From: Bugula neritina
Taxonomy: Eukaryota; Bryozoa; Gymnolaemata; Cheilostomatida; Bugulidae
Direction: 5' to 3'
DNA: 64,000 bases
Assembly: GCA_964035545.1 (NCBI GenBank)
Contig: OZ037768.1
Location: forward strand, 14,880,175 to 14,944,174
Made by a program: the position numbers and the translations under genes. Of the stretch, positions 14,661-31,400 are shown piece after piece. The notes below the pieces were generated by a model, which made no database searches, was not told the origin of the DNA, and worked only from the letters and a program-made list of their open reading frames with translations. Position 1 is the stretch's first letter, and each line of letters starts with the position of its first letter.

Positions 14661-17600
14661 ACTGCAAGATACTGCAAAATACTGAAATACATTGTGAGAT
14701 ACCTAAATACACTGCAACATACTGCAACATACTGCAACATATTGAAATACACTGTAACATATTGAAAAACACTGCATCACATTGAAATATACCGCAACAT
14801 ACCGAAGTATATGGTAGCCTACTGAAATATACTGCGACATACTGAAATACACTGTAACGTACTAAAATACACTGCAACATACTGAAATACACTGTAACAT
14901 ATTAAAATACACTGCAACACACTGAAATATACTGAAACATACCGAAATATATGGTAACCCACTGAAATATGTGGCAAACCACTGAAATAGACTGCAACAT
15001 ACTGCAACATAATGAAGTATACTGCAACAGACTGAAATATACGGCAAGAAACTGCAACACACCGAAATACACTGTAACATACTGAAGTACAATGCAATAT
15101 ACTGATATATACTGCATGATACAGCAACATACTGATACACATTGTAAGATACTGAAATACACTGCAACATACCGCAACATACTGCAACGTATTGAAATAC
15201 ACTGTAACATATTGAAAAACACTGCAACACATCGAAATATACTGCAACATACTGAAACATACGGCAACATACTAAAATATACTGCGACACATTGAAATAT
15301 AGTGCAACATACTGAAATATGCTGTAGCATACTGAAATACACTGCAATACACTGAAGTATACTGTAATATACAGGAACGTACTGTAACATACTGAAACAT
15401 ACGGCAACATACTAAAATATACTGCGACACATTGAAAGATCCTGCAACATACTGAAATATACCGTAACATACTAAACTCCACTGCGACATTCTGAAATAC
15501 ACTGTAACACATTAAAATACACTGCAACACATTGAATTATACTGAAATACATCGTAGGATACTGAAATACACTGCAAGATATTGCAACATAATGGAATAT
15601 ATGGTAACCTACTGAAATATGTTGAAAACTACTGAAATATACTGCAACATACTGCAACATAATGAAAGATACTGCAACATACTGATATAAACTGCAAGAT
15701 ACTGCAACATACTGAAATACACTGCAACACACTAAGGTATACTGTAACATACACAAATTTACTGTAACATACTGAAACATGCCGCAGCATTTATAATATA
15801 CTGCAACAGATTGAAATATACTGCACCATACTGAAATATGCTGTAGCATACTGAAATACACTGCAACACACTGAAGTATACTGTAACATACAGAAATGTA
15901 CTGTAAAATACTGAAATATACTTCAACATACTGAAAACTACCTAAAAATATTGAAACATACTGATATACACTGAAACATACTGAAATACACTGCAACACA
16001 TTGGAATATACTGCAACATACTGAAATATATGGTAACCTACTGAAGTATGTTGCAAACAACTGAAATATACTGCAACATACTGAAATACGCCAGAACATA
16101 CTGAAATACACTGCAACATACTGAAATACACTGTAACAAATTGAAATACACTGCAACACACTGAAATATACTGAAACATACCGAAATATAAGGTAACCTA
16201 CCGAAATATGTTGCAAACCACTGAAACATACTGCATAATCCTGCAACAAAATGAAATAAACGGTAACACTGAAGCATACTGCAATATACTGAAATACACT
16301 GTAACATACTAAGACATACTGCAACATACCGAAATATATGGTAACCTACTGAAATATGTTGCAAACGACTGAAATATACTGCAACATACTGCAACATATT
16401 GAAGTATACTGCAACATACTGAAATATACTGCAAGATACTGCAACATACTGAAATACACTGTAACATACTGAAATACACTGCAACATACTGAAATATACT
16501 GCAAGATACTGCAACATACTGAAACACATTGTAAGATACTGAAATGCACTGCAACATACCGCAACATACTGCAACGTATTGAAATACACTGTAACATATT
16601 GAAAAACACTGCAACACGTTGAAATATACTGCAACATACTGAAATACACTGCAAGATACTGCAAAATACTGAAATACATTGTGAGATACCTAAATACACT
16701 GCAACATACTGCAACTTACTGCAACATATTGAAATCCACTGTAACATATTGAAAAACACTGCAACACATTGAAATATACCGCAACATACCGAAGTATATG
16801 GTAGCCTACTGAAATATACTGCGACATACTGAAATACACTGTAACGTACTAAAATACACTGCAACATACTGAAATACACTGTAACATATTAAAATACACT
16901 GCAACACACTGAAATATACTGAAACATACCGAAATATATGGTAACCCACTGAAATATGTTGCAAACCACTGAAATAGACTGCAACATACTGCAACATAAT
17001 GAAGTATACTGCAACAGACTGAAATATACGGCAAGAAACTGCAACACACCGAAATACACTGTAACATACTGAAGTACACTGCAACATACTGAAATATACT
17101 GCATGATACTGCAACATACTGATACACATTGTAAGATACTGAAATACACTGCAACATACCGCAACATACTGCAACGTATTGAAATACACTGTAACATATT
17201 GAAAAACACTGCAACACATTGAAATATACTGCAACATACTGAAACATACGGCAACATACTGAAATATACTGCGACACATTGAAATATAGTGCAACATACT
17301 GAAATATGCTGTAGCATACTGAAACACACTGCAATACACTGAAGTATACTGTAGTATACAGGAACGTACTGTAACATACTGAAACATACGGCAACATACT
17401 AAAATATACTACGACACATTGAAAGATCCTGCAACATACTGAAATACACTGTAACATACTGAAATACACTGCAACATACTGTAATATACTGCAAGATACT
17501 GCAACATACTGAAACACATTGTAAGATACTGAAATGCATTGCAACATACCGCAACATACTGCAACGTATTGAAATACACTGTAACATATTGAAAAACACT

Positions 17601-18070
17601 GCAACACATTGAAATATACTGCAACATACTGAAATATACTGCAAGATACTGCAAAATACTGAAATACATTGTGAGATACCTAAATACACTGCAACATACT
17701 GAAATACACTGTAACATACTGAAATACACTGCAACATACTGAAATATACTGCAAGATACTGCAACATACTGAAACACATTGTAAGATACTGAAATGCACT
17801 GCAACATACCGCAACATACTGCAACGTATTGAAATACACTGTAACATATTGAAAAACACTGCAACACATTGAAATATACTGCAACATACTGAAATATACT
17901 GCAAGATACTGCAAAATACTGAAATACATTGTGAGATACCTAAATACACTGCAACATACTGCAACATACTGCAACATATTGAAATACACTGTAACATATT
18001 GAAAAACACTGCAACACATTGAAATATACCGCAACATACCGAAGTATATGGTAGCCTACTGAAATATACT
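14661..18070. repeat. 3.41-kb block, copy 2 (partner at 6731)
   Basis: Near-identical to 6731-10140. It includes the irregular patch with the 9-bp unit (about 15729-15800) and the 260-bp tandem repeat (17441-17960). Differences are single substitutions, for example ACATCGAAAT near 15231 against ACATTTAAAT near 7301. Confidence 0.88.
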
Positions 18071-21000
18071 GTAACACGTTGAAGTACACTGCAACATACT
18101 GAAATACACTGCAACACACTAAATTATACTGTAATTTACAGAAATGTACTGCAACATACTGGAATATACTGCAAGATACTGCAACATACTGAAATACACT
18201 GTAACATACTGCAATACACTGCAACATACTGAAATATACTGCATGATACTGCAACATACTGATACACATTGTAAGATACTGAAATGCACTGCAACATACT
18301 GAAATATACTGCATGATACTGCAACATACTCATACACATTGTAAGATACTGAAATACACTGCAACATACTGAAATATACTGCATGATACTGCAACATACT
18401 CATACACATTGTAAGATACTGAAATACACTGCAACAAACCGCAACATACTGCAACGTATTGAAATACACTGTAACATATTGAAAAACACTGCAACACATT
18501 GAAATATACTGCAACATACTGAAACATATGGCAACATACTGAAATGTACTGCGACACATTGAAATATAGTGCAACATACTGAAATATGCTGTAGCATACT
18601 GAAATACACTGCAATACACTGAAGTATACTGTAATATACAGAATTGTACTGTAACATACTGAAACATACGGTAACATACTAAAATATACTGCGACACATT
18701 GAAATATACTGCAACATACTGAAATACACCGTAACATACTGAAATACACTGTAACATATTGAAATACACTGCAACACACTGAAATATACTGAAACATACC
18801 GAAATATATGGTAACCTACTGAAATATGTTGCAAACCACTGAAACATACTGCATCATCCTGCAACAAAATGAAATATACGGTAACACTGAAGCATACTGC
18901 AATATACTGAGATATACTGTAACATACTAAGACATACTGCAACATACCGAAAAATATGGTAACCTACTGAAATATGTTACAAACTACTGAAACATACTGC
19001 AACATACTGCAACATAATGAAATATTCTGCAACATACTGAAAGATACTGCAACATAATGCAACATACTGAAATACACTATAAAATATTGAAATATACTGC
19101 AACATACTGAAATATACAGCAAGATACTGCGAAATACTGAAATACATAGTAAGATACCTAAATACACTGCAACATACTGCAACAAAAAGAAATATACGGT
19201 AACACTGAAGCATACTGCAATATACTGAAATATACTGTAACATACTAAGACATACTGCAACATACCGAAAAATATGGTAACCTACTGAAATATGTTACAA
19301 ACTACTGAAACATACTGCAACATACTGCAACATAATGAAATATACTGCAACATAATGAAATATACTGCAACATACTGAAAGATACTGCAAGTTACTGCAA
19401 AATACTGAAATACATTGTAAGTTACCTAAATACACTGCAACATACTGCAACATACTGCAACATATTGAAATACACGGTAACATATTGAAAAACACTGCAA
19501 CACATTGAAATATACCGCAACATACCGAAGTATATGGTAGCCTACTGAAATATGCTGCGACATACTGAAATACACTGTAACGTACTGAAATACACTGCAA
19601 CATACTGAAATACACTGTAAGCTATTAAAATACACTGCAACACACTGAAATATACTGAAACATACCGAAATATATGGTAACTCACTGAAATATGTTGCAA
19701 ACCACTGAAATATACTGCAACATACTGCAACATAATGAAGTATACTGCAACAGACTGAAATATACTGCAACATACTGAAATACACTGTAACATATTGAAA
19801 CACACTGCAACACACTGAAATATACTGAAACATACCGAAATATATGGTAACCTACTGAAATATGTTGCAAACCACTGAAACATACTGCATCATCCTGCAA
19901 CAAAATGAAGTATACGGTAACACTGAAGCATACTGCAACATACTGTAACATACTAAGACATACTGCAACATACCGAAAAATATGGTAACCTACTGAAATA
20001 TGTTACAAACTATTGAAATATACTGCAGCATACTGCAACATAATGAAATATACTGCAACATACTGAAAGATACTGCAACATACTGAAATACACTATAGAA
20101 TACCGAAATATAGTGCAACATACTGAAATATACTGCAAGATACTGCAAAAAACTGAAATACATTGTAAGATACCTAAATACACTGCAACATACTGCAACA
20201 TACTGCAACATATTGAAATACACTGTAACATATTGAAAAACACTGCAACACATTGAAATATACCGCAACATACCGAAGTATATGGTAGCCTACTGAAATT
20301 TACTGCGACATACTGAAATACACTGTAACGTACTAAAATACACTGCAACATACTGAAATACACTGTAACATATTAAAATACACTGCAACACACTGAAATA
20401 TACTGAAACATACCGAAATATATGGTAACCCTCTGAAATATGTTGCAAACCACTGAAATATACTGCAACATACTGCAACATAATGAAGTATACTGCAACA
20501 GACTGAAATATACGGCAAGAAACTGCAACACACTGAAATACACTGTAACATACTGAAGTACACTGCAACATACTGAAATATACTGCATGATACTGCAACA
20601 TACTGATACACATTGTAAGATACTGAAATACACTGCAACATACCGCAACTTACTGCAACGTATTGAAATACACTGTAACATATTGAAAAACACTGCAACA
20701 CATTGAAATATACTGCAACATACTGAAACATACGGCAACATACTGAAATATACTGCGACACATTGAAATATAGTGCAACATACTGAAATATGCTGTAGCA
20801 TACTGAAATACACTGCAATACACTGAAGTATACTGTAATATACAGATTCTTACTGTAACATACTGAAACATACGGCAACATACTAAAATATACTGCGACA
20901 CATTGAAAGATACTGCAACATACTGAAATACACCGTAACATACTAAACTCCACTGCGACATTTTTAAATACACTGTAACACATTAAAATACACTGCAACA

Positions 21001-22621
21001 CATTGAATTATACTGAAATACATTGTAGGATACTGAAATACACTGCAAGATATTGCAACATAATGGAATATATGGTAACCTACTGAAATATGTTGAAAAC
21101 TACTGAAATATACTGCAACATAATGCAACATAATGAAAGATACTGCAACATACTGATATAAACTGCAAGATACTGCAACATACTGAAATACACTGCAACA
21201 CACTGAAGTATACTGTAATATACAGAAATGTAATGTAAAATACTGAAATATACTTCAACATACTGAAAACTACCTAAAAATATTGAAACATACTGATATA
21301 CACTGAAACATACTGAAATACACTGCAACACATTGGAATATACTGCAACATACTGAAATATATGGTAACCTACTGAAGTATGTTGCAAACAACTGAAATA
21401 TACTGCAACATACTGAAATACAGCGTAACATACTGAAATACACTGCAACATACTGAAATACACTGTAACATATTGAAATACACTGCAACACACTGAAATA
21501 TACTGAAACATACCGCAATATATGGTAACCTACTGTAATATGTTGCAAACCACTGAAACATACTGCATCATCCTGCAACAAAATGAGATATACGGTAACA
21601 CTGAAGCATACTGCAATATACTGAGATATACTGTAACATACTAAGACATACTGCAACATACCGAAAAATATGGTAACCTACTGAAATATGTTACAAACTA
21701 CTGAAACATACTGCAACATACTGCAACATAATGAAATATACTGCAACATACTGAAAGATACTGCAACATAATGCAACATAAAGAAATACACTATAGAATA
21801 TTGAAATATACTGCAACATACTGAAATATACAGCAAGATACTGCGAAATACTGAAATACATAGTAAGATACCTAAATACACTGCAACATATTGCAACATA
21901 CTGCAACATATTGAAATACACTGTAACATATTGAAAAACACTGCAACACATTGAAATATACCGCAACACACCGAAGTATATGGTAGCCTACTGAAATATA
22001 CTGTGACATACTGAAATACACTGTAACGTATTGAAATACACTGCAACATACTGAAATACACTGTAACATATTAAAATACACTGCAACACACTGAAATATA
22101 CTGAAACATACTGAAATACGCCGTAACATACTGAAATACACTGCAACATACTGAAATACACTGTAACAAATTGAAATACACTGCAACACACTGAAATATA
22201 CTGAAACATACCGAAATATAAGGTAACCTACTGAAATATGTTGAAAACTACTGAAATATACTGCAACATAATGCAACATAATGAAAGATACTGCAACATA
22301 CTGAAATAAACTGCAAGATACTGCAACATACTGAAATACACTGCAACACACTGAAGTATACTGTAATATACAGAAATGTACTGTAAAATACTGAAGTATA
22401 CTTCAACATACTGAAAACTACCTAAAAATATTGAAACATACTGATATACACTGAAACATACTGAAATACACTGCAACACATTGGAATATACTGCAACATA
22501 CTGAAATATATGGTAACCTACTGAAGTATGTTGCAAACAACTGAAATATACTGCAACATACTGAAATACGCCGTAACATACTGAAATACACTGCAACATA
22601 CTGAAATACACTGTAACAAAT
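18071..22621. repeat. Mosaic satellite with short tandem duplications
   Basis: Satellite only. It contains a 60-bp repeat (18301-18360 and 18361-18420, with ACTGCATGAT and ACTCATACAC units) and a ~318-bp tandem duplication visible as two copies of the ACGGTAAC landmark at about 18878 and 19196. Other parts match 13244-13900 and 10915-11346. No gene is seen. Confidence 0.75.
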
Positions 22622-25600
22622 TGAAATACACTGCAACACACTGAAATATACTGAAACATACCGAAATATAAGGTAACCTACTGAAACATGTTGCGAACCA
22701 CTGAAACATACTGCATAATCCTGCAACAAAATGGAATAAACGGTAACACTGAAGCATACTGCAATATACTGAAATATACTGTAACATACTAAGACATACT
22801 GCAACATACCGAAATATATGGTAACCTACTGAAATATGTTGCAAACGACTGAAATATACTGCAACATACTGCAACATATTGAAGTATACTGCAACATACT
22901 GAAATATACTGCAAGATACTGCAACATACTGAAATACACTGTAACATACTGAAATACACTGCAACATACTGAAATATACTGCAAGATACTGCAACATACT
23001 GAAACACATTGTAAGATACTGAAATGCACTGCAACATACTGCAACATACTGCAACGTATTGAAATACACTGCAACATATCGAAAAACACTGCAACACATT
23101 GAAATATACTGCAACATACTAAAACATACGGCAACATACTGAAATATACTGCGACACATTGAAATATAGTGCAACATACTGAAATATGCTGTAGCATACT
23201 GAAATACACTGCAATACACTCAAGTATACTGTAATATACAAAAACGTACTGTAACATACTGAAACATACGGCAACATACTAAAATATACTGCGACACATT
23301 GAAACATACTGCAACATACTGAAATACACCAAAACATACTAAACTCCACTGCAACATTCTGAAATACACTGTAACACATTGAAATACACTGCAACACAGT
23401 GAATTACACTGAAATACATTGTAAGATACGGAAACACACTGCAACATACTGCAACATAATGAAATATATGGTAACCTACTGAAATATGTTGAAAACTACT
23501 GAAATATACTGCAACATTATGCAACATAATGAAAGATACTGCAATATACTGAAATAAACTGCGAGATACTGCAACATACTGAAATACACTGTAACATACT
23601 GAAATACACTGTAACATATTGAAATACACTGCGACATACTGCAACATACTGAAAAACACTGTAACATATTGAAATACACTGCAACACATTGAAATATTCC
23701 GCAACATACCGAAATATATGGTAACCTAATGAGATATACTGTAACACGTTGAAGTACACTGCAACATACTGAAATACACTGCAACCCACTAAATTATACT
23801 GTAATTTACAGAAATGTACTGCAACATACTGGAATATACTGCAAGATACTGCAACATACTGAAATACACTGTAACATACTGCAATACACTGCAACATACT
23901 GAAATATACTGCATGATACTGCAACATACTGATACACATTGTAAGATACTGAAATGCACTGCAACATACTGAAATATACTGCATGATACTGCAACATACT
24001 CATACACATTTTAAGATACTGAAATACACTGCAACATACTGAAATATACTGCATGATACTGCAACATACTCATACACATTGTAAGATACTGAAATACACT
24101 GCAACAAACCGCAACATACTGCAACGTATTGAAATACACTGTAACATATTGAAAAACACTGCAACACATTTAAATATACTGCAACATACTGAAACATATG
24201 GCAACATACTGAAATGTACTGCGACACATTGAAATATAGTGCAACATACTGAAATATGCTGTAGCATACTGAAATACACTGCAATACACTGAAGTATACT
24301 GTAATATACAGAATTGTACTGTAACATACTGAAACATACGGTAACATACTAAAATATACTGCGACACATTGAAATATACTGCAACATACTGAAATACACC
24401 GTAACATACTGAAATACACTGCAACATACTGAAATACACTGTAACATATTGAAATACACTGCAACACACTGAAATATACTGAAACATACCGAAATATATG
24501 GTAACCTACTGAAATATGTTGCAAACCACTGAAACATACTGCATCATCCTGCAACAAAATGAAATATACGGTAACACTGAAGCATACTGCAATATACTGA
24601 AATATACTGTAACATACCGAAAAATATGGTAACCTACTGAAATATGTTACAAACTACTGAAACATACTGCAACATACTGCAACATAATGAAACATACTGC
24701 AACATAATGAAATACACTGTAACGTACTAAAATACACTGCAACATACTGAAATACACTGTAACATAATAAAATACGCTGCAACACACTGAAATATACTGA
24801 AACATACCGAAATATATGGTAACCCACTGAAATATGTTGCAAACCACTGAAATATACTGCAACATACTGCAACATAATGAAGTATACTGCAACAGACTGA
24901 AATATACGGCAAGAAACTGCAACACACTGAAATACACTGTAACATACTGAAGTACACTGCAACATACTGAAATATACTGCATGATACTGCAACATACTGA
25001 TACACATTGTAAGATACTGAAATACACTGCAACATACTGAAATATACTGCATGATACTGCAACATACTCATACACATTGTAAGATACTGAAATACACTGA
25101 AACATACTGATATACACTGAAACATACTGAAATACACTGCAACACATTGGAATATACTGCAACATACCGAAATATATGGTAACCTACTGAAGTATGTTGC
25201 AAACTACTGAAATATACTGCAACATACTGAAATACGCCGTAACATACTGAAATACACTGCAACATACTGAAATACACTGTAACAAATTGAAATACACTGC
25301 AACACACTGAAATATACTGAAACATACCGAAATATAAGGTAACCTACTGAAATATGTTGCAAACCACTGAAACATACTGCATAATCCTGCAACAAAATGA
25401 AATAAACGGTAACACTGAAGCAAACTGCATAATACTGAGATATACTGCAACATACTGCAACATAATGAAGTATACTGCAACAGACTGAAATATACTGCAA
25501 CATACTGAAATACACTGTAACATATTGAAATACACTGCAACACACTGAAATATACTGAAACATACCGAAATGTATGGTAACCTACTGAAATATGTTGCAA

Positions 25601-28469
25601 ACCACTGAAACATACTGCATCATCCTGCAACAAAATGAAGTATACGGTAACACTGAAGCATACTGCAACATACTGTAACATACTAAGACATACTGCAACA
25701 TACCGAAAAATATGGTAACCTACTGAAATATGTTACAAACTATTGAAATATACTGCAGCATACTGCAACATAATGAAATATACTGCAACATACTGAAAGA
25801 TACTGCAAAATACCGAAATACACTATAGAATACCGAAATATACTGCAACATACTGAAACATACTGCAAGATACTGCAAAATACTGAAATACATTGTAAGA
25901 TACCTAAATACACTGCAACATACTGCAACATACTGCAACATATTGAAATACACTGTAACATATTGAAAAACACTGCAACACATTGAAATATACCGCAACA
26001 TACCGAAGTATATGGTAGCCTACTGAAATATACTGCGACATACTGAAATACACTGTAACGTACTAAAACACACTGCAACATACTGAAATACACTGTAACA
26101 AATTGAAATACACTGCAACACACTGAAATATACTGAAACATACCGAAATATAAGGTAACCTACTGAAATATGTTGAAAACTACTGAAATATACTGCAACA
26201 TAATGCAACATAATGAAAGATACTGCAACATACTGAAATAAACTGCAAGATACTGCAACATAATGAAATACACTGCAACACACTGAAGTATACTGTAATA
26301 TACAGAAATGTACTGTAAAATACTGAAATATACTTCAACATACTGAAAAATACCTAAAAATATTGAAACATACTGATATACACTGAAACATACTGAAATA
26401 CACTGCAACACATTGGAATATACTGCAACATACCGAAATATATGGTAACCTACTGAAGTATGTTGCAAACTACTGAAATATATTGCAACATACTGAAATA
26501 CGCCGTAACATACTGAAATACACTGCAACATACTGAAATACACTGTAACAAATTGAAATACACTGCAACACACTGAAATATACTGAAACATACCGAAATA
26601 TAAGGTAACCTACTGAAATATGTTGCAAACCACTGAAACATACTGCATAATCCTGCAACAAAATGAAATAAACGGTAACACTGAAGCAAACTGCAATATA
26701 CTGAGATATACTGCAACATACTGCAACATAATGAAGCATACTGCAACAGACTGAAATATACTGCAACATACTGAAATACACTGTAACATATTGAAATACA
26801 CTGCAACACACTCAAATATACTGAAACATACCGAAATATATGGTAACCTACTGAAATATGTTGCAAACCACTGAAACATACTGCATCATCCTGCAACAAA
26901 ATGAAGTATACGGTAACACTGAAGCATACTGCAACATACTGTAACATACTAAGACATACTGCAACATACCGAAAAATATGGTAACCTACTGAAATATGTT
27001 ACAAGCTATTGAAATATACTGCAGCATACTGCAACATAATGAAATATACTGCAACATACTGAAAGATACTGCAACATACCGAAATACACTATAGAATACC
27101 GAAATATACTGCAACATACTGAAACATACTGCAAGATACTGCAAAATACTGAAATACATTGTAGGATACCTAAATACACTGCAACATACTGCAACATACT
27201 GCAACATATTGAAATACACTGTAACATATTGAAAAACACTGCAACACATTGAAATATACCGCAACATACCGAAGTATATGGTAGCCTACTGAAATATACT
27301 GCGACATACTGAAATACACTGTAACGTACTAAAATACACTGCAACATACTGAATTACACTGTAACATATTGAAATACACTGCAACACACTGAAATATACT
27401 GAAACATACCGAAATATATGGTAACCCACTGAAATATGTTGCAAACCACTGAAATATACTGCAACATACTGCAACATAATGAAGTATACTGCAACAGACT
27501 GAAATATACGGCAAGAAACTGCAACACACTGAAATACACTGTAACATACTGAAGTACACTGCAACATACTGAAAAATACTGCATGATACTGCAACATACT
27601 GATACACATTGTAAGATACTGAAATACACTGCAACATACCGCAACATACTGCAACGTATTGAAATACACTGTAACATATTGAAAAACACTGCAACACATT
27701 GAAATATACTGCAACATACTGAAACATACGACAACATACTGAAATATACTGCGACACATTGAAATATAGTGCAACATACTGAAATATGCTGTAGCATACT
27801 GAAATACACTGCAATACACTGAAGTATACTGTAATATACAGATTCGTACTGTAACATACTGAAACATACGGCAACATACTAAAATATACTACGACACATT
27901 GAAAGATACTGCAACATACTGAAATACACCGTAACATACTAAACTCCACTGCGACATTTTGAAATACACTGTAACACATTAAAATACACTGCAACACATT
28001 GAATTATACTGAAATACATTGTAGGATACTGAAATACACTGCAAGATACTGCAACATACCAAAAAATATGGTAACCTACTGAAATATGTTACAAACTACT
28101 GAAACATACTGCAACATACTGCAACATAATGAAATATACTGCAACATACTGAAAGATACTGCAACATAATGCAACATACTGAAATACACTATAGAATATT
28201 GAAATATACTGCAACATACTGAAATATACAGCAAGATACTGCGAAATACTGAAATACATAGTAAGATACCTAAATACACTGCAACATACTGCAACATACT
28301 GCAACATATTGAAATACACTGTAACATATTGAAAAACACTGCAACACATTGAAATATACCGCAACACACCGAAATATATGGTAGCCTACTGAAATATACT
28401 GCGACATACTGAAATACACTGTAACGTATTGAAATACACTGCAACATACTGAAATACACTGTAACATAT
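22622..28469. repeat. 5848-bp tandem duplication, copy 1
   Basis: From about 22622 the sequence matches 28470 onward at a constant offset of 5848 bp, continuing to about 28507/34355. The right end of copy 1 runs directly into the left end of copy 2, so this is a true head-to-tail duplication. Differences are very few: for example ACATTTAAAT near 24170 against ACATTGAAAT, and GCATAATACT near 25427 against GCAATATACT. Confidence 0.9.
25099..27416. repeat. 1266-bp tandem repeat inside copy 1
   Basis: 25099-26364 is followed by 26365-27416, matching at an offset of 1266 bp until the units after the GGTAACC element differ (TAAGGTAACC against TATGGTAACC). The equivalent pair lies at about 30947-33264 in the 5848-bp copy 2, so the 1266-bp event came first. 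Confidence 0.85.
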
Positions 28470-31400
28470 TAAAATACACTGCAACACACTGAAATATACT
28501 GAAACATACCGAAATATAAGGTAACCTACTGAAACATGTTGCGAACCACTGAAACATACTGCATAATCCTGCAACAAAATGGAATAAACGGTAACACTGA
28601 AGCATACTGCAATATACTGAAATATACTGTAACATACTAAGACATACTGCAACATACCGAAATATATGGTAACCTACTGAAATATGTTGCAAACGACTGA
28701 AATATACTGCAACATACTGCAACATATTGAAGTATACTGCAACATACTGAAATATACTGCAAGATACTGCAACATACTGAAATACACTGTAACATACTGA
28801 AATACACTGCAACATACTGAAATATACTGCAAGATACTGCAACATACTGAAACACATTGTAAGATACTGAAATGCACTGCAACATACTGCAACATACTGC
28901 AACGTATTGAAATACACTGCAACATATCGAAAAACACTGCAACACATTGAAATATACTGCAACATACTAAAACATACGGCAACATACTGAAATATACTGC
29001 GACACATTGAAATATAGTGCAACATACTGAAATATGCTGTAGCATACTGAAATACACTGCAATACACTCAAGTATACTGTAATATACAGAAACGTACTGT
29101 AACATACTGAAACATACGGCAACATACTAAAATATACTGCGACACATTGAAACATACTGCAACATACTGAAATACACCAAAACATACTAAACTCCACTGC
29201 AACATTCTGAAATACACTGTAACACATTGAAATACACTGCAACACAGTGAATTACACTGAAATACATTGTAAGATACGGAAACACACTGCAACATACTGC
29301 AACATAATGAAATATATGGTAACCTACTGAAATATGTTGAAAACTACTGAAATATACTGCAACATTATGCAACATAATGAAAGATACTGCAATATACTGA
29401 AATAAACTGCGAGATACTGCAACATACTGAAATACACTGTAACATACTGAAATACACTGTAACATATTGAAATACACTGCGACATACTGCAACATACTGA
29501 AAAACACTGTAACATATTGAAATACACTGCAACACATTGAAATATTCCGCAACATACCGAAATATATGGTAACCTAATGAGATATACTGTAACACGTTGA
29601 AGTACACTGCAACATACTGAAATACACTGCAACCCACTAAATTATACTGTAATTTACAGAAATGTACTGCAACATACTGGAATATACTGCAAGATACTGC
29701 AACATACTGAAATACACTGTAACATACTGCAATACACTGCAACATACTGAAATATACTGCATGATACTGCAACATACTGATACACATTGTAAGATACTGA
29801 AATGCACTGCAACATACTGAAATATACTGCATGATACTGCAACATACTCATACACATTTTAAGATACTGAAATACACTGCAACATACTGAAATATACTGC
29901 ATGATACTGCAACATACTCATACACATTGTAAGATACTGAAATACACTGCAACAAACCGCAACATACTGCAACGTATTGAAATACACTGTAACATATTGA
30001 AAAACACTGCAACACATTGAAATATACTGCAACATACTGAAACATATGGCAACATACTGAAATGTACTGCGACACATTGAAATATAGTGCAACATACTGA
30101 AATATGCTGTAGCATACTGAAATACACTGCAATACACTGAAGTATACTGTAATATACAGAATTGTACTGTAACATACTGAAACATACGGTAACATACTAA
30201 AATATACTGCGACACATTGAAATATACTGCAACATACTGAAATACACCGTAACATACTGAAATACACTGCAACATACTGAAATACACTGTAACATATTGA
30301 AATACACTGCAACACACTGAAATATACTGAAACATACCGAAATATATGGTAACCTACTGAAATATGTTGCAAACCACTGAAACATACTGCATCATCCTGC
30401 AACAAAATGAAATATACGGTAACACTGAAGCATACTGCAATATACTGAAATATACTGTAACATACCGAAAAATATGGTAACCTACTGAAATATGTTACAA
30501 ACTACTGAAACATACTGCAACATACTGCAACATAATGAAACATACTGCAACATAATGAAATACACTGTAACGTACTAAAATACACTGCAACATACTGAAA
30601 TACACTGTAACATAATAAAATACGCTGCAACACACTGAAATATACTGAAACATACCGAAATATATGGTAACCCACTGAAATATGTTGCAAACCACTGAAA
30701 TATACTGCAACATACTGCAACATAATGAAGTATACTGCAACAGACTGAAATATACGGCAAGAAACTGCAACACACTGAAATACACTGTAACATACTGAAG
30801 TACACTGCAACATACTGAAATATACTGCATGATACTGCAACATACTGATACACATTGTAAGATACTGAAATACACTGCAACATACTGAAATATACTGCAT
30901 GATACTGCAACATACTCATACACATTGTAAGATACTGAAATACACTGAAACATACTGATATACACTGAAACATACTGAAATACACTGCAACACATTGGAA
31001 TATACTGCAACATACCGAAATATATGGTAACCTACTGAAGTATGTTGCAAACTACTGAAATATACTGCAACATACTGAAATACGCCGTAACATACTGAAA
31101 TACACTGCAACATACTGAAATACACTGTAACAAATTGAAATACACTGCAACACACTGAAATATACTGAAACATACCGAAATATAAGGTAACCTACTGAAA
31201 TATGTTGCAAACCACTGAAACATACTGCATAATCCTGCAACAAAATGAAATAAACGGTAACACTGAAGCAAACTGCAATATACTGAGATATACTGCAACA
31301 TACTGCAACATAATGAAGTATACTGCAACAGACTGAAATATACTGCAACATACTGAAATACACTGTAACATATTGAAATACACTGCAACACACTGAAATA

